DNA from: Bacteroidota bacterium | GTDB lineage: Bacteria; Bacteroidota; Bacteroidia; Bacteroidales; CAIWKO01 | Direction: 5' to 3' | Assembly (NCBI GenBank): GCA_037133915.1 | Contig: JBAXND010000024.1 | Span: forward strand, 1-59,091 | DNA: 59,091 nucleotides | Shown here: positions 26,569-36,168 of the stretch, piece after piece | How the letters are laid out: each line of letters begins with the position of its first letter | Numbering within the stretch: position 1 is the stretch's first letter | Notes under the pieces: generated by a model | What the model was told of the DNA's origin: nothing | Databases searched by the model: none | The model's input: only the letters and a program-made list of their open reading frames with translations | Made by a program: the position numbers and the translations under genes

Positions 26569-27639
26569 ATGCCGAAGGTCAGAAATATCACATCCAAAGC
26601 ACTTGGTGCATTCATTCATGTGATTGCCTGGTGCGGGATATTTATTTTTCCGCTGCTCAACCAGCCGGGTCCGGAAGGCACGCAACCTGACATTTCGTTC
26701 ATCATCAACCACCTGTTCTTCACGAGTGTTATGATTGCATTTTTCTATCTGAATTATTCGCTTTTGATACCAAGATTTTTTGTCAAACGCAAATTTTTAG
26801 AGTATACCGGTTTTACGGTTACCATCTTCACGCTTGTAATTATAGTGCTCTCCTTTTTCACACCACTGCTTGGCATGCTGATTGCTCCGCCACAAATGCC
26901 CATGCCCGGTCATGGTTTTGGCGCCCCACCCCCGGATGAACACTGGTTTAACCCTATTTCAATTCCTGCAGCGGTTATTATCTGGATTGTAAGCACCGGC
27001 ATTAAAATGACCGGTGAATGGTATAAAAGCGGTCGTCAGAAAGAGGCCATGGAAAAGGAAAAACTCAGTGCAGAGCTTGCCTACTTAAAAGCACAGATAA
27101 ACCCACACTTTATTTTCAACGTATTGAACAATATTTGTTCACTGGCACGAAAAAAATCTGACGAAACGGAAGCCGCTATTATCAGGCTTTCGCAACTGCT
27201 GCGCTATAATCTTTACGATTCCGCTGAACATAAAGTCAGCCTTCAGAAGGAGATTCAATACCTTCATGATTATATTGATATCCAGAAAATGCGGTTGGGT
27301 CCTAACGTCAGCATAAACTACACTGACAATGGGAACACAGAAGATATTTTTATTGAACCCTTGTTATTTCTGCCTTTTCTTGAAAATGCATTTAAATTTG
27401 GAATAAGTACAGAAGATGAGTGCTCCATTAATATCAGCATCACCGCTGAAGAGCAATCGGTTCATTTTGTTGTATCAAATCAGGTGATGGTGAAGAAGCA
27501 GGAAAAGGGCCGGCAGGGAATAGGACTTACCAATGTACGCCGTCGCCTAAGTTTGCTGTATCCGGATAAACACAGGTTAGACATCACGATTATAGATAAC
27601 GTATATACCGCGGATCTAAAAATTGAATGCCATGATTAA
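26569..27639 (+). CDS. LytS/YehU-type sensor histidine kinase
   Basis: A 356-residue membrane histidine kinase of the His_kinase (PF06580) family. Four hydrophobic segments (about 13-30, 45-65, 75-105, 125-145) hold no recognisable sensor domain. A short linker leads to the dimerisation/phosphoacceptor block LKAQINPHFIFNVLNNICSL with the conserved His. The ATP-binding half shows the N-box FLPFLENAFKFGI and the G-box GIGLTNVRRRLSLLY. The signal is unknown. The stop overlaps the regulator's ATG (27632) by 8 bp, so the pair is translationally coupled. A -7 box sits 17 bp upstream. Confidence 0.93.
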   Translation: MPKVRNITSKALGAFIHVIAWCGIFIFPLLNQPGPEGTQPDISFIINHLFFTSVMIAFFYLNYSLLIPRFFVKRKFLEYTGFTVTIFTLVIIVLSFFTPLLGMLIAPPQMPMPGHGFGAPPPDEHWFNPISIPAAVIIWIVSTGIKMTGEWYKSGRQKEAMEKEKLSAELAYLKAQINPHFIFNVLNNICSLARKKSDETEAAIIRLSQLLRYNLYDSAEHKVSLQKEIQYLHDYIDIQKMRLGPNVSINYTDNGNTEDIFIEPLLFLPFLENAFKFGISTEDECSINISITAEEQSVHFVVSNQVMVKKQEKGRQGIGLTNVRRRLSLLYPDKHRLDITIIDNVYTADLKIECHD

Positions 27640-28339
27640 TTGTATTGCACTGGACGACGAACCGCTGGCACTTGACTTGCTCGAGGACAACATCAATAAA
27701 ATCCCCTTCCTGAACCTTGTAAAAAAATGTCATAATGTAAAAGAGGCAGCCGAAGTGCTGCAGCATGAAAAAATAGATCTTATTTTTCTCGATATTGAAA
27801 TGCCCGGCATAAGCGGTATTACCTTCCTGAAAAGTATTGATAACCCGCCAATGGTTGTATTTATTACAGCACACGAACAATACGCCGTTGAAGGATTTGA
27901 AATGGATGTGCTTGATTACCTTCTGAAGCCGGTGTCATTCGAGCGTTTTTACAAAGCGGCGACCAAAGCGCTTGAATATTTTCATTTTATCAGCGGAAGC
28001 GAACCCATAAGAAACACTCCGGCAAAATATATTTTCGTCAAGGCCGATTATAAGATAATTAAAATAAATATTGAAGACATTCTGTACATCGAAGGTCTGA
28101 AAGACTACGTAAAAATACACGCCGGAGGTAAGCCCGTACTTACATTATCAAGCCTGAGGAGTATTGAAAGTAAACTACCACCACCGGAATTCGTGAGGGT
28201 TCACCGCTCATTTATTGTAGCCGTGGATAAAATAAACTCCATTTGTAAAAGCCATATTATTATTGATGAGCGAGAGATTCCGATAAGTGATAATTATCGC
28301 GAATATTTCTTTAAAACCATCGAAAAGAACAACCTATAA
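27632..28339 (+). CDS. LytTR-family response regulator
   Basis: A 235-residue DNA-binding response regulator, partner of the overlapping kinase. The receiver domain has the acidic pocket (CIALDDEPLAL), the phosphoacceptor Asp in IDLIFLDIEMPGISG, Thr in VVFITAHEQYAVEGF and Lys in DYLLKPVSFERF. The C-terminal LytTR domain (KYIFVKADYKIIKINIEDIL, YIEGLKDYVKIH, FVRVHRSFIVAVDKI) binds direct repeats in promoters. ATG 27632 is chosen over TTG 27623 because it begins exactly at the receiver (MINCIALDDE). The obvious candidate target is the CotH gene cluster 300 bp downstream on the same strand (inference). Confidence 0.93.
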   Translation: MINCIALDDEPLALDLLEDNINKIPFLNLVKKCHNVKEAAEVLQHEKIDLIFLDIEMPGISGITFLKSIDNPPMVVFITAHEQYAVEGFEMDVLDYLLKPVSFERFYKAATKALEYFHFISGSEPIRNTPAKYIFVKADYKIIKINIEDILYIEGLKDYVKIHAGGKPVLTLSSLRSIESKLPPPEFVRVHRSFIVAVDKINSICKSHIIIDEREIPISDNYREYFFKTIEKNNL

Positions 28340-28642
28340 ACCGTCGTATTCAAACTGAATACAAAAAATAATAATCGCCATGCCGGACGCAGATAAAAAT
28401 CGCCATTTCATAGGTGATATCAGGCGAAACGTCTATTTACAGTATTTCAATTTCAAACTATTGTTTTCTTCGCTCATTGTATTAAAAGTGGTGTCGGACA
28501 ATACATTCCGATGATGCCGGCTGAAATTAATCAATCAGAAACAGCATCCGTTTCCAAAGCGACTATAACATTTTTATAAAATTTCGTAACAGGTAAGGCA
28601 AGGTTTGAAATTAGATTTGCAATAATTAATATTACAGCCAAC
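28340..28642. other. Regulatory intergenic region, 303 bp
   Basis: No ORF of note. It holds an exact -7 box TAGATTTG at 28612-28619, 24 bp before the CotH-like ATG. The upstream part (28350-28600) is the likeliest place for LytTR binding sites, but I see no clear pair of direct repeats. Confidence 0.5.
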
Positions 28643-30889
28643 ATGAAAAAAATTTTCCTGACCATTACAACAGTTGCTTTGTTCCTGGGAACAGCAATGC
28701 GCTTGCAGGCACAGGAAGACTTCTACGATATTCATCACGTTGCTGAAATACGCATATATTTTTCAGTTTCCAACTGGGATCATGTTCTTGACAGCCTTAT
28801 TCAGGCAGGTGAAGGCGATGGCCGGCTGCTGGCCGACATTTCCGTTGACGGACATTACATAAGTGGAGTCGGCGTGCGGTACAAAGGATTCAGTTCATGG
28901 GATGAAGATCAGAAGAAAAGTCCATTTAATATCAACCTGGATTACACTATCAACAATCAGAATCATCAGGGATACAAACACATTAAACTCAGCAACGTCA
29001 TTCATGATCCATCATTTGTTCGCGAAGCAATCAGTTACGAGGTTGCAGGAAAATACATGCCTGCAAGCCGTGCCAACTTTGCAAATGTTTATGTGAATGA
29101 TACGCTGCTGGGGCTTTACACAAACGTAGAATCTGTTGACGAACTTTTTGTGAAAAAATATTTCGGGTCGAAAAACAATGCCTTTTTCAAAGGAAGTCCG
29201 GCCAATCTTCAATATCCGTTCGGACAAAATGCCAACCTCGCTTATACGCATGGCACAGATACAGCAGGCTATATGCCATTTTATAAATTGGAATCGGATC
29301 ACGGCTGGAGCGAACTTCTGAATTTAATTTACATCCTGAATAATGACACGGCGCACCTTCCGGAAGTTCTGAATATTGACCGCACTCTGTGGATGCACGC
29401 TTTTAATTACGCGCTTGTGAATCTGGACAGCTACATCGGCTATTCCCAGAATTACTATTTATACAAGGATGAAAACGGTCGCTTCAACCCTATTTTGTGG
29501 GATTTGAACATGTCGTTCGGTAGTTTCCGACATTCCGACGGCTCTGCATTGAACCTCACAATTGCCAAGGCGGCACAACAAAATCCGCTGCAGCATTTGT
29601 ATTCAACTACATTCAGTCCACGTCCGCTCACAAAAAACCTGTTCAGCAATACCCGTTACCGTAAAATGTACCTTGCGCATATCCGTACCATAATAAACGA
29701 GAACTTCAGGAATGGCGATTATTATACAAAGGCGCTCGAAGCACAGAATGTAATTGACAATTATGTACTGAACGACACCAACAAGTTTTATTCATACGCC
29801 GACTTTATTACAAATCTTGATGATGATACCGGTCCAATTTCAGATCAATATCCCGGCATCCGCTCTTTGATGGAGGCACGTATTGCATATCTGGACACAT
29901 TCCCCGGCATACAGGGGGCACCGCAAATATCGTCTGTAAACAATGAACCGCTTCGCCCACAGCAAGGTGAAAATACTGTTATCAGGGCAAGCATCCGAAA
30001 TGCATCCTGCGCTTTTTTATTTTACAGAAGCAGTTCAAACAGCATTTTTATCAGCACACCCATGCTTGACGACGGACTTCATAACGACAGTCTGGCCGGT
30101 GACAGCATTTATGGAGCATCTGTAGCCGTGAACGGAAAAACGCTGCAATACTATATCTGGGCAGAAAATGACAGCGCGGGGATATTCTCGCCTGAGCGTG
30201 CTGAATATGAATTTTACACCATACATCCTGCGCTGAATGCAGGCGATATTGTAATTAATGAACTTACTAATAACTGGGTGGAAATTTATAATAACACTCA
30301 GGAAGAACAGCCGTTGTCGGGAATGTACCTGGGCAATCTTTCCGGAGGGCCTTTAAAATGGGCATTCCCAGACACGGCCATTTCAGCTGGAGGATATATC
30401 ATGGTGAAGACGGCAGGAAGCCGTGAGACCGGAGCAATTCTTTCAGATATTGAAATTCCAGCACACAGCGGGCAGTTGACACTTGGATATGAAGCAGGAA
30501 TCAACATCGATACTGTAATGTTTGACGATGCCGTTAATGGCAAATCAATAGGACGATGGCCTAATGGTTACGGTGATTTCGTATTTATGACTCCCACGTT
30601 TGCGAAACACAATTTGTACGGAACAACTGAAAATACACAACTGTTGGTGTATCCGAACCCGGCGGTAGATAAGATTAATGTGGAATGCGAAATTGAGTCG
30701 GCAACATTGACCATTAAAGTTTTTACGGCCGATGGGCAGGTTGCATCTGATGTACAATACAGCCATAGCGCAGGAATGATAAGGGCGGTAAGTAAAGAAG
30801 TTGACCTTAGCGGGATGCAGAGCGGTGTGTATGCAGTACAGGTAATTTGCGATGATAAAATTCTGACAAGAACTTTTGTAATCCTATAA
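28643..30889 (+). CDS. CotH kinase-like protein with lamin-tail domain and T9SS signal
   Basis: A 748-residue exported protein. Signal peptide to about 24 (MRLQAQ). The CotH domain (about 30-410) carries the strand motif VRYKGFSSW (78-86, the family's R(G/K)xSSW), the putative catalytic Asp262 in NLDSYIGYSQNYYLYKDENG, and the metal-binding Asp287 in ILWDLNMSFGSF. CotH proteins are atypical protein kinases; Bacillus CotH phosphorylates spore-coat Ser residues. A lamin-tail domain follows (about 533-655: GDIVINELTNNWVEIYNNTQ), a common partner in secreted CotH proteins. The C-terminus is a T9SS sorting domain (LLVYPNPAVDKINV to KILTRTFVIL). Surface location makes ATP supply a puzzle. It is the first gene of a long co-directional block after the LytTR pair. 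Confidence 0.88.
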   Translation: MKKIFLTITTVALFLGTAMRLQAQEDFYDIHHVAEIRIYFSVSNWDHVLDSLIQAGEGDGRLLADISVDGHYISGVGVRYKGFSSWDEDQKKSPFNINLDYTINNQNHQGYKHIKLSNVIHDPSFVREAISYEVAGKYMPASRANFANVYVNDTLLGLYTNVESVDELFVKKYFGSKNNAFFKGSPANLQYPFGQNANLAYTHGTDTAGYMPFYKLESDHGWSELLNLIYILNNDTAHLPEVLNIDRTLWMHAFNYALVNLDSYIGYSQNYYLYKDENGRFNPILWDLNMSFGSFRHSDGSALNLTIAKAAQQNPLQHLYSTTFSPRPLTKNLFSNTRYRKMYLAHIRTIINENFRNGDYYTKALEAQNVIDNYVLNDTNKFYSYADFITNLDDDTGPISDQYPGIRSLMEARIAYLDTFPGIQGAPQISSVNNEPLRPQQGENTVIRASIRNASCAFLFYRSSSNSIFISTPMLDDGLHNDSLAGDSIYGASVAVNGKTLQYYIWAENDSAGIFSPERAEYEFYTIHPALNAGDIVINELTNNWVEIYNNTQEEQPLSGMYLGNLSGGPLKWAFPDTAISAGGYIMVKTAGSRETGAILSDIEIPAHSGQLTLGYEAGINIDTVMFDDAVNGKSIGRWPNGYGDFVFMTPTFAKHNLYGTTENTQLLVYPNPAVDKINVECEIESATLTIKVFTADGQVASDVQYSHSAGMIRAVSKEVDLSGMQSGVYAVQVICDDKILTRTFVIL

Positions 30890-30947
30890 ATGGAATAATA
30901 CTGATTGACCAATTTTTAATGAAACGTAATAATCAACAATAAAACTT

Positions 30948-32696
30948 ATGAAGACCATTATTCAAAAATCAATTTTCGTTATCTTCATATTGGCTGCGGC
31001 TTTAGCAAACGCACAGCAATGGGGATACTACACGCTTTATGCACCGTCGAACAGCACTACCGCCTACCTGATCGATACTGCTGATTCGCCGGTGACTTTT
31101 AAAACGTGGACCTTTTCAAGCAGTAAAAAAACAGGGTACTCCACCTACCTCGTACCCGGAGATACACTTGTAAGAAGCTATGGATATACTGCTTCCGGAG
31201 GCCTCTCCGGCGGTGGAATGACAGGTGCTGTTCAAAAAGTTTTATGGGACAACACAGTAGTGTGGGATTACCAGTACAACAGCTCCACATACTCTTTGCA
31301 TCACGACATCTGCCCGATGAAAAACGGAAACGTTCTGATGATAGCCTATGAAGTAAAATCTGCGACCTTAGCTACCCAGGCAGGTGCGTCATCGGCAACC
31401 AGTGTGTGGTCGGAAAAAATAATGGAAGTAAAACCTACCGGTGCTACCACAGGAACCGTAGTCTGGGAATGGAAATTATGGGATCATCTTTGCCAGAATT
31501 ATAACGCAGCGAAAGACAATTATGTGACATCAATTGTAAATAACCCTCAGCTGATGAACATCAACATCGGCACAAGTCAGGACCGTTTTCACATGAACGG
31601 TATTGACTATAATGAAGCGCTTGATCAGATTGTTGTAAGCATGCACATGACCAACGAGATTTATGTTATTGACCACAGCACCACAACGGCGGTTGCAGCG
31701 ACACACACAGGCGGCAATGCCGGCAAAGGAGGAGATTTTCTGTACCGCTGGGGAAAACCGGCTAATTATGGCGCTACGGGCACGGCCATTTTCAATGTAG
31801 TTCATGATGCACACTGGGTGCCTTCAGATAACCCCAATTATCCGGGATATCTTTGCGCTTTTAATAATAAAGGCGGCACAGGCAGCAAATCAGCCTTTAC
31901 CATTGTGAATCCGCCATTGAGCGGTTATACTTACAATCTGACTCTTGGTCAGGCATACACACCCTCGACGTATAATTATCAGTACACATCTGCTTACACT
32001 GCCAATGATATGGGTAATTCTCAGCAACTGCCGAACGGCAATGTGCTGATGTGTGTTCCGGGCATGGGTTCGGGAGCTATTTTTGAAGTGAACGCCGCCG
32101 GCACTACGCTCTGGTCAAAAACGGCGACATCGCCCCATGCATACCGATTTACTTTATGCGCTGTACGCGGACCGGTTGCCAGCAGCAGTGCCACATCAAC
32201 AGTTGTATGCTCAGGCGCTCAAATAAGTTTAAATTCAAGTGCCCTGTCGGTTACGGAAACCAACCCGTCCTATTCATATTCATGGAATTCATCGCCGGCA
32301 GGATTTACGTCATCACTCCAAAATCCGACACTCACCGCTGGTGCAGCAGGAACCTATCGTTATAATGTAACGATTACAAATTCTGCGCTGGGTTGCTATG
32401 ATACAGCCTCAGTGCTTGTAACCGTTAATGCATGCACCGATGTGGAATTGCAAAACAATAAACCACAAATCGAAATTTTTCCCAACCCCACAACAGGAAT
32501 CGTAACGATAAATAATGGTGAAACGAATATTTCGGATATGCAGATTGTCGTCAGCGATGTTACCGGACGTGAAATAATGAAGATGCGGAATACGCGCACC
32601 ATTGATCTTTCGGCCTTCCCCGACGGGATATACTTTATTGCAGTGTTATCGGGAGAAAACAGTCCGATAACCAGAAAAATAGTACTTTCCAGATAA
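30948..32696 (+). CDS. Secreted arylsulfotransferase-like protein (ASST), T9SS type (copy 1)
   Basis: A 582-residue protein. Signal peptide to about 22 (ALANAQ). The catalytic-type beta-propeller (about 23-410) has ASST family motifs: SLHHDICPMKNGNVLMIAYE (117-136), VVWEWKLWDHLCQNY, DRFHMNGIDYNEALDQIVVS, EIYVIDHST, GKGGDFLYRWGKPANYG and VVHDAHWVPSDNPNYPG. ASST enzymes move sulfate from one phenolic ester to another without PAPS, using an active-site His. Here the conserved His residues at 118/119, 180, 215, 286 and 289 are candidates. An Ig-like domain (about 415-495: CSGAQISLNSSALSVTETNP) precedes a T9SS sorting domain (IEIFPNPTTGIVTI to ITRKIVLSR). The substrate is unknown. Confidence 0.87.
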   Translation: MKTIIQKSIFVIFILAAALANAQQWGYYTLYAPSNSTTAYLIDTADSPVTFKTWTFSSSKKTGYSTYLVPGDTLVRSYGYTASGGLSGGGMTGAVQKVLWDNTVVWDYQYNSSTYSLHHDICPMKNGNVLMIAYEVKSATLATQAGASSATSVWSEKIMEVKPTGATTGTVVWEWKLWDHLCQNYNAAKDNYVTSIVNNPQLMNINIGTSQDRFHMNGIDYNEALDQIVVSMHMTNEIYVIDHSTTTAVAATHTGGNAGKGGDFLYRWGKPANYGATGTAIFNVVHDAHWVPSDNPNYPGYLCAFNNKGGTGSKSAFTIVNPPLSGYTYNLTLGQAYTPSTYNYQYTSAYTANDMGNSQQLPNGNVLMCVPGMGSGAIFEVNAAGTTLWSKTATSPHAYRFTLCAVRGPVASSSATSTVVCSGAQISLNSSALSVTETNPSYSYSWNSSPAGFTSSLQNPTLTAGAAGTYRYNVTITNSALGCYDTASVLVTVNACTDVELQNNKPQIEIFPNPTTGIVTINNGETNISDMQIVVSDVTGREIMKMRNTRTIDLSAFPDGIYFIAVLSGENSPITRKIVLSR

Positions 32697-32760
32697 ATTT
32701 AAATACCAAGTAAAAGGATTGCAGCAACATTTGATTTTTTTATCTATTAAACAAAGAAGC

Positions 32761-34509
32761 ATGAAAACCCTGACCCGGAATGCAGCCATCTTTTTCATAC
32801 TGCTCATGTCATCATTTGCAAATGCACAGCAATGGGGCTATTACACCCTTTATGCCACTAAGAATGGCACTCAGGCCTATTTAATTGATACGGCGGATGC
32901 TCCCGTAATCTATAAAACATGGACCTTTTCATCAAGTAAGAAAAGTGCCTATTCATCGTACCTGATACCGGGCGATACGCTGGTAAGAAGTTACAAACCC
33001 TCAGGGAACACATGGAATACGGGTCCTTGCCATGGAGGCATTCAGAAGATTGCATGGGACGGGACCATTGCCTGGGACTATGTATACTATCAGAACGGTT
33101 CTTACAGCCCTCATCACGACATCTGCCCAATGCCCAACGGCAACGTTTTGCTAATCTGTTACGAAGCCAAAACAGCAGCAGATGCAACGCAGGCAGGATG
33201 TTCGTCCAATGCGGCTATTTACTCTGAAAAGATAATTGAAGTAAAACCAACAGGCGCCACCACAGGAACAATCGTCTGGGAATGGCATTTGTGGGATCAT
33301 CTCTGTCAGAATTACAATTCTTTGAAGGATAATTATGTGACATCTATTGTTGCCAATCCACAATTAATGAACATCAACTACACCGGTACGGGAACGCTTC
33401 CCGACAGGTATCACATGAATGGTATTGACTACAATGCAAACCTCGACCAGATTGTATTCAGTATGCATTTCATGAACTCCGCATTTGTTATAGACCACAG
33501 TACAACGACTTCAGAAGCAGCCGGTCATACCGGCGGTAATTCAGGTAAGGGCGGTGATTTTCTGTACCGATGGGGCAACCCGGCATCATACGGGGCAACA
33601 GGAACGGCAATATTCAACGTAATTCATGATGCACACTGGATTTCATCAGACAACCCCAATTATCCAGACTATCTGGCTGCATTTGAAAATGATCCGGGTT
33701 CAAATTCAAAAGTGAATATTTGGAATCCGCCCGACAGCGGATACAATTACGCTCATACTTATGGCACGGCTTACGCCCCTGCGGCACCCAATTACACATT
33801 CACGTCCGTATTTACATCTAACAATGAAGGGAATTCACAGCAGCTCCCGAATGGAAATATGTTAGTGAATAATTCATTTGGCGCAGTGTATGAAGTGAAT
33901 GCAGCGGGCACGCAGATTTGGACAAAAGCAGGCACGAACTCAACACACTGTTACCGTTATACCAAATGCTATGTGAGAGGACCTTCTGCAACTGCAGGCG
34001 CATCAGTTACTCAGCTGTGCAGCGGACTGCCCATTACATTAAGCTCCAGTGCGGTTTCATTAACTGAAACAAATCCCGGTTACCAGTATTCGTGGAGTTC
34101 AACACCCGCGGGATTTTCATCACCATTGCAAAATCCCACAATCACTGCACCGACTGCAGGAAATTACCACGTTGTGGTTACTATTACAAATACCACTCTT
34201 GGCTGCTCTGATACAGCATCTATAAATATACTGGTGGATGCGTGCAGCGGACTCGATGAATCTCAAAATGACTTCGCCACGCTGAATATATTTCCAAATC
34301 CGGCCACCGGAATAATAGAATTACAGGGCAATGCGTTGAATTCCCATAAATATGAAGTGGCAATTTACAGCACTCAGGGAAAACTGCTGAAAAAAGAAAT
34401 GAATACAAAAAGCCTTGACTTATCGGCATTTGACAATGGTATTTATTATCTGGTACTAACGTCTGAAAATGCAGCATCAATAACCAGAAAAGTATTTATC
34501 ATTAAATAG
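32761..34509 (+). CDS. Secreted arylsulfotransferase-like protein (ASST), T9SS type (copy 2)
   Basis: A tandem paralog of the preceding gene, also 582 residues. It has the same signal peptide end (FANAQQWGYYTLYA), the same ASST blocks (SPHHDICPMPNGNVLLICYE, IVWEWHLWDHLCQNY, DRYHMNGIDYNANLDQIVFS, GKGGDFLYRWGNPASYG, VIHDAHWISSDNPNYPD), the Ig-like domain and the T9SS tail (LNIFPNPATGIIEL to SITRKVFIIK). All candidate catalytic His residues are kept, so both copies look functional. ATG 32761 gives the signal peptide directly; the in-frame TTG at 32719 adds a non-signal extension and is rejected. Confidence 0.87.
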   Translation: MKTLTRNAAIFFILLMSSFANAQQWGYYTLYATKNGTQAYLIDTADAPVIYKTWTFSSSKKSAYSSYLIPGDTLVRSYKPSGNTWNTGPCHGGIQKIAWDGTIAWDYVYYQNGSYSPHHDICPMPNGNVLLICYEAKTAADATQAGCSSNAAIYSEKIIEVKPTGATTGTIVWEWHLWDHLCQNYNSLKDNYVTSIVANPQLMNINYTGTGTLPDRYHMNGIDYNANLDQIVFSMHFMNSAFVIDHSTTTSEAAGHTGGNSGKGGDFLYRWGNPASYGATGTAIFNVIHDAHWISSDNPNYPDYLAAFENDPGSNSKVNIWNPPDSGYNYAHTYGTAYAPAAPNYTFTSVFTSNNEGNSQQLPNGNMLVNNSFGAVYEVNAAGTQIWTKAGTNSTHCYRYTKCYVRGPSATAGASVTQLCSGLPITLSSSAVSLTETNPGYQYSWSSTPAGFSSPLQNPTITAPTAGNYHVVVTITNTTLGCSDTASINILVDACSGLDESQNDFATLNIFPNPATGIIELQGNALNSHKYEVAIYSTQGKLLKKEMNTKSLDLSAFDNGIYYLVLTSENAASITRKVFIIK

Positions 34510-34525
34510 TTTAAAATAACAAATC

Positions 34526-35749
34526 ATGAAAACAATCATAAACAGGCTTATTATTCTTGTCCTGATATTGTCGGGCAGCGCAGTAAAATCGCAGGTTTTC
34601 ACAAATTACACCACCGTAGAAGGACTCCCCGACAATTTTATTATTGGGGGCGTTGCCGTTGACACAAATAATAATAAATGGTTCGGAACGGCCGTTGGCG
34701 TGGCAAAATTCGATGATGTCAATTGGACAGTTTACGATACGGCAGATGGGCTGGTGGACAATTACACGAGCTGTATAGCCGTTGATAAAAACAATAATGT
34801 TTGGGTTGGGACAAATTTTGGCGTCAGTAAATTTGATGGTTCAGCCTGGACTACATACACTACAGCAGATGGGCTGATTGATAACGGTGTGATTTATATT
34901 GCCGCAGATATAGACGGCAGTGTATGGTTTGCCACCACGGCAGGCGTTTCAAAATACGATGGCGTGACCTGGACTGATTTTACCACTACAGATGGGCTTC
35001 CATCGAATAACATCGATTATATTGCAGTTGATGCTGCCGGTAATAAATGGTTCGGGACAGTCATGGGGGGCGTTTCAATGTACGACAATTCAACATTTAC
35101 AAATATTTCAATGGCCACCATGGACAGCCTGCAGGATGACAATGTGTTTGCTGTTGGTATTGATAATTCAGGTCACAAATTCATTGGTACCTGGTATGGT
35201 ATATCGGAACTGGACAACGCCAATAATTGGTTTGCAAATTATGATACAGCAAGCGGATTGTACAATAACTACGTTCGTGATATCAAGGTTGATTCGAATG
35301 ATAACGTATGGGTTGGACTATTTGCAGATTACAATACTCAAGGTGGAATTTCCAAATTTGATGGAAGCACCTGGACGTCATACACCATGGCAGACGGACT
35401 TGTTGACAAACAAGTAATTCGGTTGGCTGTAGATAAAAACAATGTTGTATGGATTGCAACAGGCAATGGAGTATCTAAACTGCAGGACTTTTCAGGAATT
35501 ACAGAAAGCAATACAGACAATACGTTCAGGATATTTCCAAATCCCGCCACAGACCTTTTGAAGGTTGATATTTCGGGTCTGCCGCAGGAAGTAACCAACA
35601 TTGAAATTTATAACGCAACTCAAAAAGTACGAGAATACAGTTTAAATAGTAATTTTGGAAGCATTTCAATTCCTGTGAATGAATTGAATGCCGGTATGTA
35701 TTTCCTTAGACTGGGCAACAGCGTTGAAAAATTCATCATTACACGATAA
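34526..35749 (+). CDS. T9SS-exported beta-propeller protein (two-component-regulator-propeller repeats)
   Basis: A 407-residue secreted protein. Signal peptide to about 23 (AVKSQ). Seven repeats of about 42-45 residues follow (about 25-335), each built on TTADGLxDNxVxxIAVDxxNN, WxGTxxGVSKFDGxxWT. These are propeller blades of the Reg_prop type, usually found in hybrid two-component sensors; here they are secreted alone. The C-terminus is a T9SS sorting domain (FRIFPNPATDLLKVDI to VEKFIITR). It starts 17 bp after the second arylsulfotransferase and ends 11 bp before the next lipoprotein, so it is in the same operon. A binding role is inferred. Confidence 0.86.
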   Translation: MKTIINRLIILVLILSGSAVKSQVFTNYTTVEGLPDNFIIGGVAVDTNNNKWFGTAVGVAKFDDVNWTVYDTADGLVDNYTSCIAVDKNNNVWVGTNFGVSKFDGSAWTTYTTADGLIDNGVIYIAADIDGSVWFATTAGVSKYDGVTWTDFTTTDGLPSNNIDYIAVDAAGNKWFGTVMGGVSMYDNSTFTNISMATMDSLQDDNVFAVGIDNSGHKFIGTWYGISELDNANNWFANYDTASGLYNNYVRDIKVDSNDNVWVGLFADYNTQGGISKFDGSTWTSYTMADGLVDKQVIRLAVDKNNVVWIATGNGVSKLQDFSGITESNTDNTFRIFPNPATDLLKVDISGLPQEVTNIEIYNATQKVREYSLNSNFGSISIPVNELNAGMYFLRLGNSVEKFIITR

Positions 35750-35760
35750 AACAACTGAAA

Positions 35761-36162
35761 ATGAAAAAAATATTGATCTTTATACTACCGCTTTTCTTTT
35801 TTACTGCATGCTTCACATCATGTAAAAAAGATGCCGGAACCGGCGGTAGTTCAAGCTTAACGGGAAAAGTAATGGTACATGATTATAATTCTACTTTTAC
35901 AATTTTAGAAGACGAATATTACGGTCAGGAAGTGGACGTATATATAATTTACGGCGACAGTAAAACATACAGCGACCATATAAAAACCAATTATGACGGC
36001 ACTTTTGAGTTTAAATATCTGCAAAAAGGCACATACCATGTGTACGCATATTCGGCAGATTCGACCCTTCAAACGAACGCTTTTATTCCGATAATTAAAG
36101 ATATTGAAATCACAAAAAATAATCAGGAAGTTGAAGTTCCATTGATTACGGTTGCTAAATAG
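35761..36162 (+). CDS. Small lipoprotein with Ig/carboxypeptidase-regulatory-like fold
   Basis: A 133-residue lipoprotein. The signal peptide ends in ACFTSC (lipobox) and is followed by KKDAGTGGSSS, a short tether. The mature domain (LTGKVMVHDYNSTFTILEDE, VDVYIIYGDSKTYSDHIKTN, YDGTFEFKYLQKGTYHVYAY) is a transthyretin/CarboxypepD_reg-like beta-sandwich of about 90 residues. It sits between the propeller gene (11 bp) and the repeat protein (6 bp), so it is an operon member. No catalytic residues are visible. Confidence 0.75.
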   Translation: MKKILIFILPLFFFTACFTSCKKDAGTGGSSSLTGKVMVHDYNSTFTILEDEYYGQEVDVYIIYGDSKTYSDHIKTNYDGTFEFKYLQKGTYHVYAYSADSTLQTNAFIPIIKDIEITKNNQEVEVPLITVAK

Positions 36163-36168
36163 AATTCT

